Shown: piece by piece, positions 42,471-52,637 of the stretch
How positions within the stretch are numbered: the first letter of the stretch is position 1
How the letters are laid out: every line of letters begins with the position of its first letter
NCBI RefSeq assembly: GCF_045635475.1
Contig: NZ_JBJGXI010000005.1
Coordinates: 1 to 64,000 of the forward strand
Length of the DNA stretch: 64,000 nucleotides
Reading direction: 5' to 3'
Source: JBJGXI01 sp045635475
GTDB taxonomy: Bacteria > Bacillota > Bacilli > Bacillales > Amphibacillaceae
Program-made: the position numbers and the translations under genes
Notes under the pieces: model-generated
What the model saw: the letters and a program-made list of their open reading frames with translations, nothing else
What the model was told of the DNA's origin: nothing
Databases searched by the model: none

Positions 42471-43736
42471 CTACATAGTTTCTTCCTTTTGCTTTAAGCG
42501 GAATAAGAATTCTTCCATCTCGAAGTCAGCTGGCTCAATCGATAGATAATGGGTAAATACTTCTATCGCTTCCTTATTCCTCCCTTCTTCTATAAGGAAA
42601 TATCCATATTCTTTTAGAAAATCTGTATCGTCTTTAAGATTATTATATGCATCCATGTATAGGTTTAATGCATTATCAAATGATTCTATTTCAACATATG
42701 CTTGTGCTAATTCCCATTTATAAGCAGGATCCTCTTCCCCAGACTGCAGAACTTCTGATAATAAATCAATGATTGCCTCAGGATCTTCTTGCTGTTTATA
42801 AATATTCACCAAAAATAATACCGCTTCTTGATAACCGGGATCAATTGCAACTGCTTCTTTAATATGCTGAACACTAGCTGTTAAATCACCTAGTTTGTGT
42901 GCTAATTGTCCTGCTAAATAAAATAGTTCTTTATTAAACTCATCCTGTTGCAAGCCTTTATTTGCCATATCATAGGCTTCTTGCATCAAACCCTCTGTCT
43001 CGTATGCTTGCGCTAAATAATAATATACCGATAAATAATTAGGGTCAAATTCTACTAATTTCTCCCAAGCTTTAATGGCAATATCTAACCGGTCTGCTCG
43101 GTAAGCAACAAAACCATAGCGAAACAAGCTTTCTGGATCATCAGTTTCGATCGTTTGATAATATTCAAGGGATTGTTCAAATTCACCTGTAGCTGCAAAT
43201 GCTTCTGCTAATCTCAAATTAACATCAACCTCAGCTACAACTTGGTTTATTTCAACGATTTTTTCGAAATAAGGAATGGCCTTCACATATTCACCAAGTG
43301 AAAATGCAAGCTCCCCTAACGCAAAATCAAGTAGTGGCTCACCCGGGTCAATATTTTTTGCCTCGAGTAGCTTTTGTTCTGCTACTTCAAATAATCCTTG
43401 AGCCTGATAAAGGTCCGCGAGCTGAATCAGTGCTTGCAGATAGTCTTCATCTTCACGATTAACTTGATTTAATATATCAATGGCTTCCTCATCTTCTTCT
43501 AGATCAATGTGAATATCAACGAGCATCATTTTTAATTCAGATTCATTCGGATAGTGTTGAATTAAATTGGCAATTATTTTTTTTGCTTCTTCTAACATTC
43601 CCCATTGCATATACAATTCAGCAATTGTAAATTTCTCTTCTTCATCCGCTTGCGGTAAAAATTGCTCGAGTGCATCTATTGCTGCTTCCGTTTGATTGTT
43701 TTCCATCAATTTTATTGCTTCATGTATTTCTTGCAT
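42471..43736 (-). CDS. ypiA: Tetratricopeptide repeat protein YpiA
   Basis: 421 residues built almost wholly of TPR units (W/LG/Y/A/F/A/P pattern about every 34 residues), strongly acidic, with no signal peptide. It is a predicted cytosolic protein-interaction scaffold. It sits between the aromatic biosynthesis cluster and ypiB/ypiF as in B. subtilis. Partners are unknown. ATG follows AAAGGACGGAG. Confidence 0.92.
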   Translation of the reverse strand: MQEIHEAIKLMENNQTEAAIDALEQFLPQADEEEKFTIAELYMQWGMLEEAKKIIANLIQHYPNESELKMMLVDIHIDLEEDEEAIDILNQVNREDEDYLQALIQLADLYQAQGLFEVAEQKLLEAKNIDPGEPLLDFALGELAFSLGEYVKAIPYFEKIVEINQVVAEVDVNLRLAEAFAATGEFEQSLEYYQTIETDDPESLFRYGFVAYRADRLDIAIKAWEKLVEFDPNYLSVYYYLAQAYETEGLMQEAYDMANKGLQQDEFNKELFYLAGQLAHKLGDLTASVQHIKEAVAIDPGYQEAVLFLVNIYKQQEDPEAIIDLLSEVLQSGEEDPAYKWELAQAYVEIESFDNALNLYMDAYNNLKDDTDFLKEYGYFLIEEGRNKEAIEVFTHYLSIEPADFEMEEFLFRLKQKEETM

Positions 43737-43781
43737 GTTTCTCCGTCCTTTCTAAACAAACCCTAGGTTAACATTAGTATC

Positions 43782-44669
43782 TTACGAAGGGAGGAAGTGA
43801 CGAGGTATCGATATTTTCCGATAACTCCCTTGTACCTCTTCTTCTAACTCGATTAAATTACTTGATTTTATTACTTGTCCTTTCGAAACAGTAACAATAG
43901 GAATAGCTTTATGATATCTAAATTTAGAGTGTTCATCAATAATTGGGGATTTTTCAAACTGAAAAAGATTATAATCTGCATATCCTTGATGAAAGTATTC
44001 ACCCTTGAATGGTGAAATTCCTGCCAAACGCAAGGATTCATTTGAGAGAGGAAATTCAGTGATCGGTTCGTTCAATGTATGGATCTTATAATAGTCACAA
44101 ATATTTTCCCAAACTTCTATTACTTCTTTTTGTGGTTTACGAGAGGGAGCATGAGTACAAACAATCGGTATTCCTGAGAAGCTTTGAGCTGCCTCCATCC
44201 ATTCCCATTTAATTTGCAGCATTTCGTCTATACTACGTGCCTCAACGATAATAAATGGGACTTTTACTCGACCGAAGTAACGGATATGCTCAGTTCTCAA
44301 GACACTAAGAGGAATTCTTGGAACTACCATGTAGTCTATAGATAGTGAAGACAATTTCTTCTTGAAGTTAATGAACGGTTGCTTGTAGTGTAAGCTATGT
44401 TTAATTGGAAATTGACTAATAAGAAGTGTGCAGCCACGATACATGTACTTTTTTCCTGTATGCTCAATATCGACTAGATCATATAATGGTTCTTCAACAT
44501 CGACATAAACCTTTCCTGGTCCAATCCAAAAAGAACTCACATCCATTTCCCATGCAGATTTTTTTCTGTTGATGTTGCGAACAAACTTCTCACCTTCTAC
44601 ACTAACATAAGACGATCGCCACGTACCTTCGTTGTATATATAATCACTATAAAAATAATAAACCCCCAT
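43782..44669 (-). CDS. Unrecognised protein, 295 aa
   Basis: Not recognised. 295 residues, soluble, Tyr/Trp/Phe-rich, no signal peptide or membrane segment. The N-terminal part (1-100) looks beta-rich. The middle (VPFIIVEARSIDEML, GIPIVCTHAPSRKP) reads like an alpha/beta barrel fragment. Near residue 215 NESLRLAGISPFKGEYFHQGYADYNLFQ resembles the C-terminal segment of amidohydrolases, but no HxH metal site is visible. ATG follows AGGAGAGGA. It is inserted between aroA (59 nt) and ypiA, a place empty in B. subtilis. Confidence 0.75.
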   Translation of the reverse strand: MGVYYFYSDYIYNEGTWRSSYVSVEGEKFVRNINRKKSAWEMDVSSFWIGPGKVYVDVEEPLYDLVDIEHTGKKYMYRGCTLLISQFPIKHSLHYKQPFINFKKKLSSLSIDYMVVPRIPLSVLRTEHIRYFGRVKVPFIIVEARSIDEMLQIKWEWMEAAQSFSGIPIVCTHAPSRKPQKEVIEVWENICDYYKIHTLNEPITEFPLSNESLRLAGISPFKGEYFHQGYADYNLFQFEKSPIIDEHSKFRYHKAIPIVTVSKGQVIKSSNLIELEEEVQGSYRKISIPRHFLPS

Positions 44670-44728
44670 ACCTATCCTCTCCTTTTGGATTTGTACAAGG
44701 TATGAAGGTTTAGCTTATTCTATTCTAA

Positions 44729-46018
44729 TTATCTAGATATTTTTTCGAGATCTTCAAAAAACTTCGGATAAGAAACTGCGATACATGCTGGATTATTTAA
44801 GTAGATCGTATCCTTTGCTACTAAGGAAGCAATCGCAATCATCATACCAATTCGGTGATCTCCATAAGAATCAACATCTCCACCTTTAAGCTCCGTGTTT
44901 CCGGTAATAATCATGCCATCATCTGTCGCTTCAATGGTAGCACCTAAAGCTTGTAACGTATTAACTACAGTAGCAATACGGTCCGTTTCTTTAAAGCGCA
45001 ATTCCTCTGCATCCCGAATTATCGTTCGACCTTTTGCTTGTGTCGCTAACAGCGCAATTAATGGAATCTCGTCAATCACTCTTGGAATAATATCGCCTTC
45101 AATTACTTGTCCTTGAAGTGCGCTTGAAGAAATAGTAATTCTACCAATTGCCTCTCCTCCAATAGACCGTTCCTCGACAACTTCCATATTCGCCCCCATT
45201 TGTTTTAGTACATCAACAATTCCAGTACGTGTAAGGTTTAATCCGACATCCTTTATTGTTAACTGACTACCTTCTGTTATAGCTGCAGCTGCTAGGAAGA
45301 ACGCTGCGGATGATATATCACCAGGAACCTCAATATCAATGCCAGCAAGTTGTTGCTTTCCTTCGATACTAATATGGTTGTTTTGCTTTTCAATTTTCAC
45401 ACCGAATGCCTGTAGCATGTTTTCTGTATGATCTCTTGTTGTTGTTTTTTCCGCAACAGAAGTAACACCTTCAGCTAATAAGCCTGCTAGTAAAACTCCA
45501 GATTTTACTTGTGCACTTTTCACAGGCGTTTCAAAGGAAATACTAGAAAGGTGACCGCCACGTACCGATAAGGGTAAATACTTCCCGTTTTCCCTGCCGT
45601 CAATAATCGCGCCCATTTCGCGCAATGGAACAGCAACCCGGTCCATCGGTCGTTTTGTTAATGATTCATCACCAAATAATGTGAAATGGAACGGCAAGCC
45701 AGCTAGCACACCTAGAAGCAATCGCGCAGTTGTTCCGGAATTACCAAGGTTAATAGGCTCTATCGGTTCTTGTAAATTAGCTATACCTTTACTATCGATG
45801 GTAATAGTTTGGTCATTTATTTCGATAGATACACCCATTTGCTGAAATGCATGGATCGTACGCATGCAATCTTCCCCGTCTAGGAAGTTAGTAATTGTCG
45901 TTCTACCATTCGCTAACGAACCAAAAATAACAGAACGATGTGAAATCGACTTGTCACCTGGAACTTTAAGCTCACCACGCAAGCTTGCATGTGATGGATG
46001 CAACTTTTTTATTGTCAT
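44729..46018 (-). CDS. aroA: 3-phosphoshikimate 1-carboxyvinyltransferase (EPSP synthase)
   Basis: 429 residues. The shikimate-phosphate site LKVPGDKSISHRSVIFG, the NSGTTARLL loop and RFKETDRI near the C terminus are intact. It makes EPSP from shikimate 3-phosphate and PEP. Called aroE in B. subtilis. ATG follows AGGAGGATATCG; 10 nt after tyrA. Last gene of the aro cluster. Confidence 0.97.
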   Translation of the reverse strand: MTIKKLHPSHASLRGELKVPGDKSISHRSVIFGSLANGRTTITNFLDGEDCMRTIHAFQQMGVSIEINDQTITIDSKGIANLQEPIEPINLGNSGTTARLLLGVLAGLPFHFTLFGDESLTKRPMDRVAVPLREMGAIIDGRENGKYLPLSVRGGHLSSISFETPVKSAQVKSGVLLAGLLAEGVTSVAEKTTTRDHTENMLQAFGVKIEKQNNHISIEGKQQLAGIDIEVPGDISSAAFFLAAAAITEGSQLTIKDVGLNLTRTGIVDVLKQMGANMEVVEERSIGGEAIGRITISSSALQGQVIEGDIIPRVIDEIPLIALLATQAKGRTIIRDAEELRFKETDRIATVVNTLQALGATIEATDDGMIITGNTELKGGDVDSYGDHRIGMMIAIASLVAKDTIYLNNPACIAVSYPKFFEDLEKISR

Positions 46019-46028
46019 CGATATCCTC

Positions 46029-47129
46029 CTAGTCTGCGATCATCGTCTCGTAACCATGATCCGTTAAGATTGTTTTACTTTCTGACTGAACCTTCTTATC
46101 AGAAAAGCTTAATCGTAACACACCTGTAATACCTTCACGTATTTCGAGAATTTCAATATTGTTTATACTAATATCCTTATTTGCAAGCACTTCAATCACA
46201 CGTAGAAGCGCACCGGGCTGATCGGCAATATCTACATAAAGATCATAAAAAGCAGGTATTGCACCTTTCTTCTGACTATCTAACCCATCACGGTATTCCC
46301 TTGCTTGTTCTAAGTACTGATACATAGAAAATTTATCACCTGTATCAAGCAGATTTTTTAAATTCGACATTTCTTCAACCCAGTCAGACAATAAATTGCT
46401 CATCACCTGTCTATTTTGAAAAAATATATCCTGCCACATCGATGGATTACTTGAAGCGATTCTTGTAATATCCCTGAACCCCCCTGCTGCAAGCTTAGGA
46501 ATATAAGCATGTGTGGGCTGCCAGTTTTTTGCTTGGTGAACAAGTGCAGACGCAATTAAATGCGGGAAATGGGAAATAACACTAGTCATCTCGTCATGTT
46601 CCTTTGGCTCAAGTATTAGAAATTTACTTTTCGTAGTTAATAACACTTGTTTTAAAGCATCCAAATCTGTCGTAGTACACCCATGTATAGGAGTTAAAAT
46701 ATAAATAGCATTTTCAAATAGATGTCCTTTTGCAGCTTGAATACCTTTTTTATGAGAGCCAGCCATTGGATGGCCACCAATGAATGTTACTTGTTCTGAA
46801 GTAATTCTACTAGCAGCTTCCATAATTGATCCTTTTACAGACGACACATCAGACACAATTACGGGCTTTTTAAATTTAATTTCATTTATCTGTGCAATTA
46901 ACTCTACTGTTTTTGAAACAGGAGCGGCTAGCAGGATAAAATCCGCCTGCACAGCCGCCTCTGTAAATTCATGATACGCTTCATCAATAATTCCATTCAT
47001 CATACAATAATCTAGTGTTTGATCACTCACATCATAGCCGATTAAATGAAAATTACCCGACTGTTTAATATTTATCGCTAAAGAACCGCCGATTAGTCCT
47101 AAACCGGCGATCAGTACCTTTTTTGTCAC
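46029..47129 (-). CDS. tyrA: Prephenate dehydrogenase with ACT domain
   Basis: 366 residues. N-terminal Rossmann motif GLGLIGGSLA, catalytic-region GGHPMAGSHKKG, and a C-terminal ACT domain (from about 290; DIADQPGALLRVIEVLANKD), which suggests feedback control by tyrosine. It makes 4-hydroxyphenylpyruvate. Starts at GTG 47129, overlapping the hisC stop by 4 nt (GTGA). Confidence 0.97.
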   Translation of the reverse strand: MTKKVLIAGLGLIGGSLAINIKQSGNFHLIGYDVSDQTLDYCMMNGIIDEAYHEFTEAAVQADFILLAAPVSKTVELIAQINEIKFKKPVIVSDVSSVKGSIMEAASRITSEQVTFIGGHPMAGSHKKGIQAAKGHLFENAIYILTPIHGCTTTDLDALKQVLLTTKSKFLILEPKEHDEMTSVISHFPHLIASALVHQAKNWQPTHAYIPKLAAGGFRDITRIASSNPSMWQDIFFQNRQVMSNLLSDWVEEMSNLKNLLDTGDKFSMYQYLEQAREYRDGLDSQKKGAIPAFYDLYVDIADQPGALLRVIEVLANKDISINNIEILEIREGITGVLRLSFSDKKVQSESKTILTDHGYETMIAD

Positions 47130-48232
47130 CGTAGACTCTCCTCTTTAGAAGATGCTAAATAAGCTTTAATCAAAGCTTGCATTTCTTCCATATCCTGTTT
47201 ATCCCCAATTGTTATTCGAACCCCGTTTGGATGCCCTAACGCTTCTCCTGACCGAACGATGAACCCTTTACTCATTAAGTATTGGAATAGCTCATCACCA
47301 CTAATTGGTAATTTCACAAAAACAAAGTTTGCTTGTGAATCGTAATACGATAGTCCGATTTCATCACAAAACTGCAGAAAAGCTTGTTTGTTTTCTATAT
47401 TCTTCGCTGTAATTTCTTTTAAAAATGTTTCATCCTGAATGGAAACTAATGCCGCCTTTTGTGCAAGACTTGTCGTATTAAACGGACCTCTCGTGATATT
47501 AAGTAGCTTTGTAATTGCTTTACTCGCTACACCATAACCAATCCGTAAACCTGCTAATCCGTAAGCCTTTGAGAATGTACGTAAGGTAATTAAGTTCGGG
47601 TATTTGTTCAGTGCTTGAATCGTATCAGGATAATCATCCGTTTCAATGTATTCGACGTAAGCTTCATCCATCACGACAAGTACATGTGCAGGGCACTTCT
47701 CCATAAAGCTGTTGAACTGTGCTTGATTAATTAAACAACCAGTTGGATTATTCGGAGAACAAAGCCAGATTACTTGTGTATCTTCATCAACCGCTTCTAA
47801 CATACCGTCTAAATCATGGTAGCCATCTATCAGTGGGACCTCTCTAATCTCCGCACCTTCCACTAACGCATTGTGGCGATACTGCGGGAAGGTAGGCGTA
47901 GCCATAATCGTATTCGTGCCAGATTCTAAATAAGTTTGGCAAATAATTGTAACAACTTCATCAGACCCACAACCAAACACGAGTTGCTCACCGTCTACTT
48001 GTAAACGTTCTGCTAATGCACTTCTTAGCTCTGTGGCATAGCCATCCGGATAAATTTCCAGGCTAGACACTTCATCGGAAATAGTTTGTCTAACTTTTTC
48101 AGAAAAACCAAACGGATTTTCATTTGAAGCTAGTTTTACGATTCGATCTAAACCGAATTCCTTTTTTACTTCCTCGATCTGTTTACCAGGCGTATATGCC
48201 CGCATTTGATCAAAAACACGCTTCTCTTTCAT
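47126..48232 (-). CDS. hisC: Histidinol-phosphate/aromatic aminotransferase
   Basis: 368 residues, fold type I PLP enzyme. LASNENPFG substrate loop, SPNNPTG, and the PLP lysine in TFSKAYGLAGLRIGY. In B. subtilis the hisC product in this operon serves both histidine and tyrosine/phenylalanine synthesis. ATG follows AGGAGG. It directly follows aroH (16 nt); the trp genes that separate the two in B. subtilis are absent. Confidence 0.96.
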   Translation of the reverse strand: MKEKRVFDQMRAYTPGKQIEEVKKEFGLDRIVKLASNENPFGFSEKVRQTISDEVSSLEIYPDGYATELRSALAERLQVDGEQLVFGCGSDEVVTIICQTYLESGTNTIMATPTFPQYRHNALVEGAEIREVPLIDGYHDLDGMLEAVDEDTQVIWLCSPNNPTGCLINQAQFNSFMEKCPAHVLVVMDEAYVEYIETDDYPDTIQALNKYPNLITLRTFSKAYGLAGLRIGYGVASKAITKLLNITRGPFNTTSLAQKAALVSIQDETFLKEITAKNIENKQAFLQFCDEIGLSYYDSQANFVFVKLPISGDELFQYLMSKGFIVRSGEALGHPNGVRITIGDKQDMEEMQALIKAYLASSKEESLR

Positions 48233-48248
48233 TGATGTGAATCCTCCT

Positions 48249-48614
48249 CTAACTTAGCAGATCAGGTCTTAGTTTAATCGCTTCATTGTGATAGACATGC
48301 TGAATCGCATGCTGTGTCAACGTTGTATTTACTGTCATCATAATTCGTATACAGCGTTCTAGACTATTATTCACATCTAATTCGCGCATACACATAACAG
48401 GTACGTATTTCCAGCCTTCAATCATACGAAGAGATTTGGCTGGAAAATCTGCATCTATATCTGCAGTTGCAGAGATCATGACAGAAGCAATATCCTCCGG
48501 ATGAACACTATTAAGTTCAGCCATTTCTTCTATTAACTTTTTCGTATTTTCAATAATTAATTCTGACGTATTTTCTGAAACTGTTGTTGCCCCTCTTATT
48601 CCTCGAATCATCAT
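48249..48614 (-). CDS. aroH: Chorismate mutase AroH
   Basis: 121 residues of the trimeric AroH type: RGIRGATTVSENT at the N terminus, FPAKSLRMIEGWKYVPVMC in the middle. It converts chorismate to prephenate, feeding tyrA. It starts at ATGATG overlapping the aroB stop codon. Confidence 0.97.
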   Translation of the reverse strand: MMIRGIRGATTVSENTSELIIENTKKLIEEMAELNSVHPEDIASVMISATADIDADFPAKSLRMIEGWKYVPVMCMRELDVNNSLERCIRIMMTVNTTLTQHAIQHVYHNEAIKLRPDLLS

Positions 48615-49687
48615 ATCACCAGCTCACTAAAAAAGTTGTCTAACTGTTGCACCAGGAAACCATCCTCAACAAATTCCACAGTCGGTTCACCAATTTTCCG
48701 AAGTAAAACCATTTGCACCTTTTGTTGTGTTGATTTCTTATCTTTTTTCATCCTTTGTAATAAAGACTGTTGATCTAGTTGTTCAATCTGCAGCGGGTAA
48801 TCATTGGTCTGCAGCCATTCGTTCAGTTGATCATACGGCAACGATATTTTGTAAAAAGACTCACTCACTCGAAGCGCGAATAACATACCAATTGCCACTG
48901 CCTCTCCATGCGTTATCTTACCATAGCCAAGCTCAGCTTCAATCGCATGTCCTAATGTATGACCAAGGTTTAAATATTTGCGGACATTGCTTTCTTTCTC
49001 GTCTTGTTCAACAATCGTAGCTTTTACGTTGATACCTTTTACAAGATGTTCTGTTAATAATTGATCAGTTAAGTTCGACATAATATTTGTATCTATCACG
49101 CTAGTAAAAAATGCTTGGTCACTAATTAAACCATGTTTAACGATTTCTGCGTAGCCAGATCTTTTCTCTTGTTCCGGAAGTGTTGTCAGCATCTCTACAT
49201 CATAAATGACTGCTTGAGGTGGATAAAAACTACCTATTAAATTTTTCCCCTCAGGATGATTGATGCCCACCTTCCCTCCAACACTACTATCGTGTGCAAG
49301 TATGGAAGTAGGAACTTGGATAAAATCAATTCCTCTCATGTATGTTGACGCCACAAAACCAGCTAAATCACCAATCATGCCTCCACCAAGAGCAATAATT
49401 AAAGACTGTCGATCTAAGCCAAATTCGATTGCTTTAGTAATCAAATCAAAATAGACTGTTTGACTTTTAGATGCTTCACCAGCAGGAACAATTGTCTCAA
49501 ATACCTTGTCGGGATTTTCAAAACCATTCTTTACATCAAGTAGATATAATGGAGCAACTGTACTGTCTGTAACGATTAATATGCTGCTATACTGCTTTGT
49601 CAAAAATGTACCTATATTAAGACGTAACCCAGTACCAACAGATACCTCGTATTTGTTACTACTAGTCGTAATCGAGATCGCTTGCAT
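48611..49687 (-). CDS. aroB: 3-dehydroquinate synthase
   Basis: 358 residues. NAD-binding GGGMIGDLAGFVA and the metal-site segment GHTLGHAIEAELGYGKITHG with conserved histidines. Second step of the shikimate pathway. The start ATG 49687 overlaps the aroC stop as TAATG; a GTG three codons earlier is less likely. Confidence 0.97.
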   Translation of the reverse strand: MQAISITTSSNKYEVSVGTGLRLNIGTFLTKQYSSILIVTDSTVAPLYLLDVKNGFENPDKVFETIVPAGEASKSQTVYFDLITKAIEFGLDRQSLIIALGGGMIGDLAGFVASTYMRGIDFIQVPTSILAHDSSVGGKVGINHPEGKNLIGSFYPPQAVIYDVEMLTTLPEQEKRSGYAEIVKHGLISDQAFFTSVIDTNIMSNLTDQLLTEHLVKGINVKATIVEQDEKESNVRKYLNLGHTLGHAIEAELGYGKITHGEAVAIGMLFALRVSESFYKISLPYDQLNEWLQTNDYPLQIEQLDQQSLLQRMKKDKKSTQQKVQMVLLRKIGEPTVEFVEDGFLVQQLDNFFSELVI

Positions 49688-50853
49688 TAGAAGCACCTAG
49701 TTTCTTCTCGATATTGTTTTATCGCTTCCTGAAGTTTAGGAAATTGATCATGCGGAAACTGTTCCAAAATAGCTTTTGCTAATTCAAAAGCAACTACATG
49801 TTCCATTACAACTGCCGCTGCAGGTACCGCACACGAGTCCGAACGTTCAATGCTCGCATTAAAAGCTTCTTTTGAGTCGATATCGACACTTTGTAGTGGC
49901 TTATACAAGGTTGGAATTGGCTTCATTACCCCTTTTACGATAATTGGCATTCCAGTTGTCATACCGCCTTCAAAACCGCCGAGACGATTCGTCTTACGGT
50001 AGTAGCCCGTTTCTTTCTCCCAGGCAATCTCGTCATGGACCTGGCTTCCATTTTTACGAGCAGCTTCAAAGCCAATACCAAATTCGACACCTTTATATGC
50101 ATTGATGCTACACACTGCTCCAGCAACTCGTCCGTCTAACTTGCGATCGTAATGAACATAAGAGCCAATACCAGCCGGCATTCCTTCCACATACACTTCT
50201 GTTACCCCGCCGATCGAATCGCCGTCTTTTTTTGCTTTATCAATCGCATCCATCATTTCTTGACCTGCGACAGGATCCAAACAACGAACAGGAGAATCCT
50301 CTGAAATCTCTTTTTTATCTGCTATGCTTAAATCTGGGCGTTCCGTTGCTTCAATACCTGCAATTTCTCTTACGTATCCAACGATGTTAATTCCTAACTG
50401 TGCCAACAATGTTTTCGCAACAGCTCCTGCAGCTACTCGTGCTGCTGTCTCTCTTGCAGAAGAACGTTCTAATACATTACGAATGTCACGATGACCATAT
50501 TTCATAGCACCGTTCAAATCCGCATGACCTGGACGCGGTCTTGTTACCGTTCTTCTAATTTTTTGGTCTACAGGTACGGGATCTTCTCCCATAACATCAA
50601 TCCAATGTTTGAAATCATCATTATGTATTACCATTGCAATAGGTGAACCAAGCGTATAACCATGCCTTACGCCTCCGACAATATCGACTAAATCCTTCTC
50701 TATTTGCATTCGCTTGCCACGACCGTGACCTTTTTGTCTTCTTAATAAAGAATCATTTATATTATCTTGCGTTAACGGCATTAAAGCGGGAAGTCCTTCT
50801 ATAATAGTAGTTAATTGTTTCCCATGAGATTCTCCTGCAGTTAAATAGCGCAT
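49687..50853 (-). CDS. aroC: Chorismate synthase
   Basis: 388 residues. SHG near the start, RRQKGHGRGKRM, RPRPGHADLNGAMKYG, RSSARETAARVAAGA and the C-terminal SDSCAVPAA are all diagnostic. It uses reduced FMN to make chorismate. Called aroF in B. subtilis. First gene of the aro cluster; ATG follows GGGGGG. The 261-bp gap before it holds only the ndk terminator. Confidence 0.97.
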   Translation of the reverse strand: MRYLTAGESHGKQLTTIIEGLPALMPLTQDNINDSLLRRQKGHGRGKRMQIEKDLVDIVGGVRHGYTLGSPIAMVIHNDDFKHWIDVMGEDPVPVDQKIRRTVTRPRPGHADLNGAMKYGHRDIRNVLERSSARETAARVAAGAVAKTLLAQLGINIVGYVREIAGIEATERPDLSIADKKEISEDSPVRCLDPVAGQEMMDAIDKAKKDGDSIGGVTEVYVEGMPAGIGSYVHYDRKLDGRVAGAVCSINAYKGVEFGIGFEAARKNGSQVHDEIAWEKETGYYRKTNRLGGFEGGMTTGMPIIVKGVMKPIPTLYKPLQSVDIDSKEAFNASIERSDSCAVPAAAVVMEHVVAFELAKAILEQFPHDQFPKLQEAIKQYREETRCF

Positions 50854-51051
50854 GTAATTTCCCCCCGTAAAGTTGTGATTTTGGTGTAATTTTGTATAAC
50901 TATACCATACCTTATAGTTCCTGTGTGCAACAATGCTTTAAAAAAAGCGATAAATTCACACTTTTCTAAAAACATAAGAGCTAGGTAGTTTCTTTCAGTA
51001 ATAATTCATGGTTTTAAAAAGCGGCCAAATATGTCTGTTAATCTCTTTTGG

Positions 51052-51100
51052 TTGAAAAAAGCTGCCCCAGTCGAATGAATACTCTGATGGGGCAGCTTTA
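51052..51100 (-). terminator. Terminator of ndk
   Basis: A perfect 12-bp stem (AAAGCTGCCCCA / TGGGGCAGCTTT) with an 18-nt loop and TTTTTT on the minus strand, 15 nt beyond the ndk stop. Confidence 0.92.
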
Positions 51101-51114
51101 CTATGCATGTTTTT

Positions 51115-51558
51115 TTAGATCCAAGCGCTATTATCTTTTGTATACTCGACTAACTCTTCTTCCTTAAAGAATAACTTAATCTCACGTTCAGCACTTTCCA
51201 ATGAATCGGAACCATGGATAATGTTTTTTGTTACCGATACACCGTAATCACCGCGGATTGTACCTGGCAAAGCTTCTTGCGGGTTTGTTTTCCCCATAAG
51301 TACACGAGCAGCAGCAATGACATTCTCACCTTCCCAAACCATAGCAAATACAGGTCCAGCAGTTATAAAATCTAACAACGTTGGAAAGAAAGGCTTTTCA
51401 ACATGCTCTGCATAGTGCGTTTTTGCTAAATCTTCTGTAATCATCATTAGTTTAGCACCCGCAAGCTTGTATCCTTTATTTTCTAATCTTGAAACGATAT
51501 CACCTATGTAATTTCTCTGCACACCATCTGGCTTAACCATTAAAAATGTTTTTTCCAT
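51115..51558 (-). CDS. ndk: Nucleoside diphosphate kinase
   Basis: 147 residues. The phosphohistidine His115 lies in NIIHGSDS; KPDGVQR and NPQEALPGTIRGDYG are conserved. It equilibrates nucleoside triphosphate pools. Two ATGs are adjacent; the second (51558) has 6-nt spacing from GAGGTG, the first (51561) only 3. The cheR gene found after ndk in B. subtilis is absent here. Confidence 0.96.
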   Translation of the reverse strand: MEKTFLMVKPDGVQRNYIGDIVSRLENKGYKLAGAKLMMITEDLAKTHYAEHVEKPFFPTLLDFITAGPVFAMVWEGENVIAAARVLMGKTNPQEALPGTIRGDYGVSVTKNIIHGSDSLESAEREIKLFFKEEELVEYTKDNSAWI

Positions 51559-51646
51559 CATCGACACCTCTTCTATTATCAGTTATGTAAGCGTTATTCA
51601 TGAAGTCGATTAAATTTTAGCAAAGATTAGTAAAAATGACAATCGT

Positions 51647-52618
51647 TTATGTTTTTCGTTTCCCTATGTATAGCGCTATATCACGCAACGTTTTTTTTGC
51701 CTTACCAGCAGGCAATACTTGCAATGATTCATAAGCTTTCGTTAAATAACGTTCACTCACCTTATAAGAACGCTCAATAGCACCAGAGCTCTTTATATAA
51801 TCAATAAAAGGACGAATTGACTCAGGTGTTAATTGATCTGGTTGATGTAACGCTTCTTTTAATTTGGCTGAAAATTGTTTATCTTCCATCGCGAATAAAA
51901 CCGGTAATGTAATGTTACCTTGAAGCAAGTCACTTCCAGCTGGCTTACCGAGGGCTGCTTCTGTAGAAGTGAAATCTAATATATCATCGATGATTTGATA
52001 AGACATGCCCACATAATAACCATATCGATAAAGTGCTCTTTCATGCGCGAGTGATACACCTGAAGCAATTGCACCTAATCTACAGCTTGAAGAAATTAGC
52101 AAAGCAGTTTTTCGTTTAATTCTTCGCAAGTAATCTCGCAAATTTTGATCCATTTGATATTTGTCCTGAATTTGTTCTACTTCACCAACACACAATTGCA
52201 CAATTGTTTCCGCTAAGATTCGGTGAGCTTTGGGATCATCTAAAGTTGATAAATATTCCAACGAACGGGCAAATATATAATCGCCAGTATACATCGCTAT
52301 TCGATTGTCCCACTTCGCCTTAACTGTTGGCTCACCTCTGCGCAATTCCGCCTCATCAATAACATCATCATGAACTAATGAAGCCATATGAATTAACTCT
52401 AAGCTAACCGCAACAGTTTTCATTCTGTCGAAATCATAGTTGCCAAACATGCCAGAAACTAGAACAAACACTGGCCTAAGCCTTTTGCCTCCAGCTTGTA
52501 ACAATTGGATGGAAGCATCACGTAATACAGGATGCTTTGCATGAATCGTTTGATTCAGTACGCGTTCAATTTCATCTAAATCTTGTTTTAAATAAGAATA
52601 GGTCATCGCCAGTTTCAT
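51647..52618 (-). CDS. hepT: Heptaprenyl diphosphate synthase component II
   Basis: 323 residues of all-trans polyprenyl synthase. GGKRLRP, the first Asp-rich motif HDDVIDEAELRRG and the second IDDILDF are present. With component I (HepS) it makes the C35 side chain of menaquinone-7. ATG 52618 follows AAAGGTGAC. Last of hepS-menG-hepT. Confidence 0.96.
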   Translation of the reverse strand: MKLAMTYSYLKQDLDEIERVLNQTIHAKHPVLRDASIQLLQAGGKRLRPVFVLVSGMFGNYDFDRMKTVAVSLELIHMASLVHDDVIDEAELRRGEPTVKAKWDNRIAMYTGDYIFARSLEYLSTLDDPKAHRILAETIVQLCVGEVEQIQDKYQMDQNLRDYLRRIKRKTALLISSSCRLGAIASGVSLAHERALYRYGYYVGMSYQIIDDILDFTSTEAALGKPAGSDLLQGNITLPVLFAMEDKQFSAKLKEALHQPDQLTPESIRPFIDYIKSSGAIERSYKVSERYLTKAYESLQVLPAGKAKKTLRDIALYIGKRKT

Positions 52619-52637
52619 GTAAGTCACCTTTACAAAA

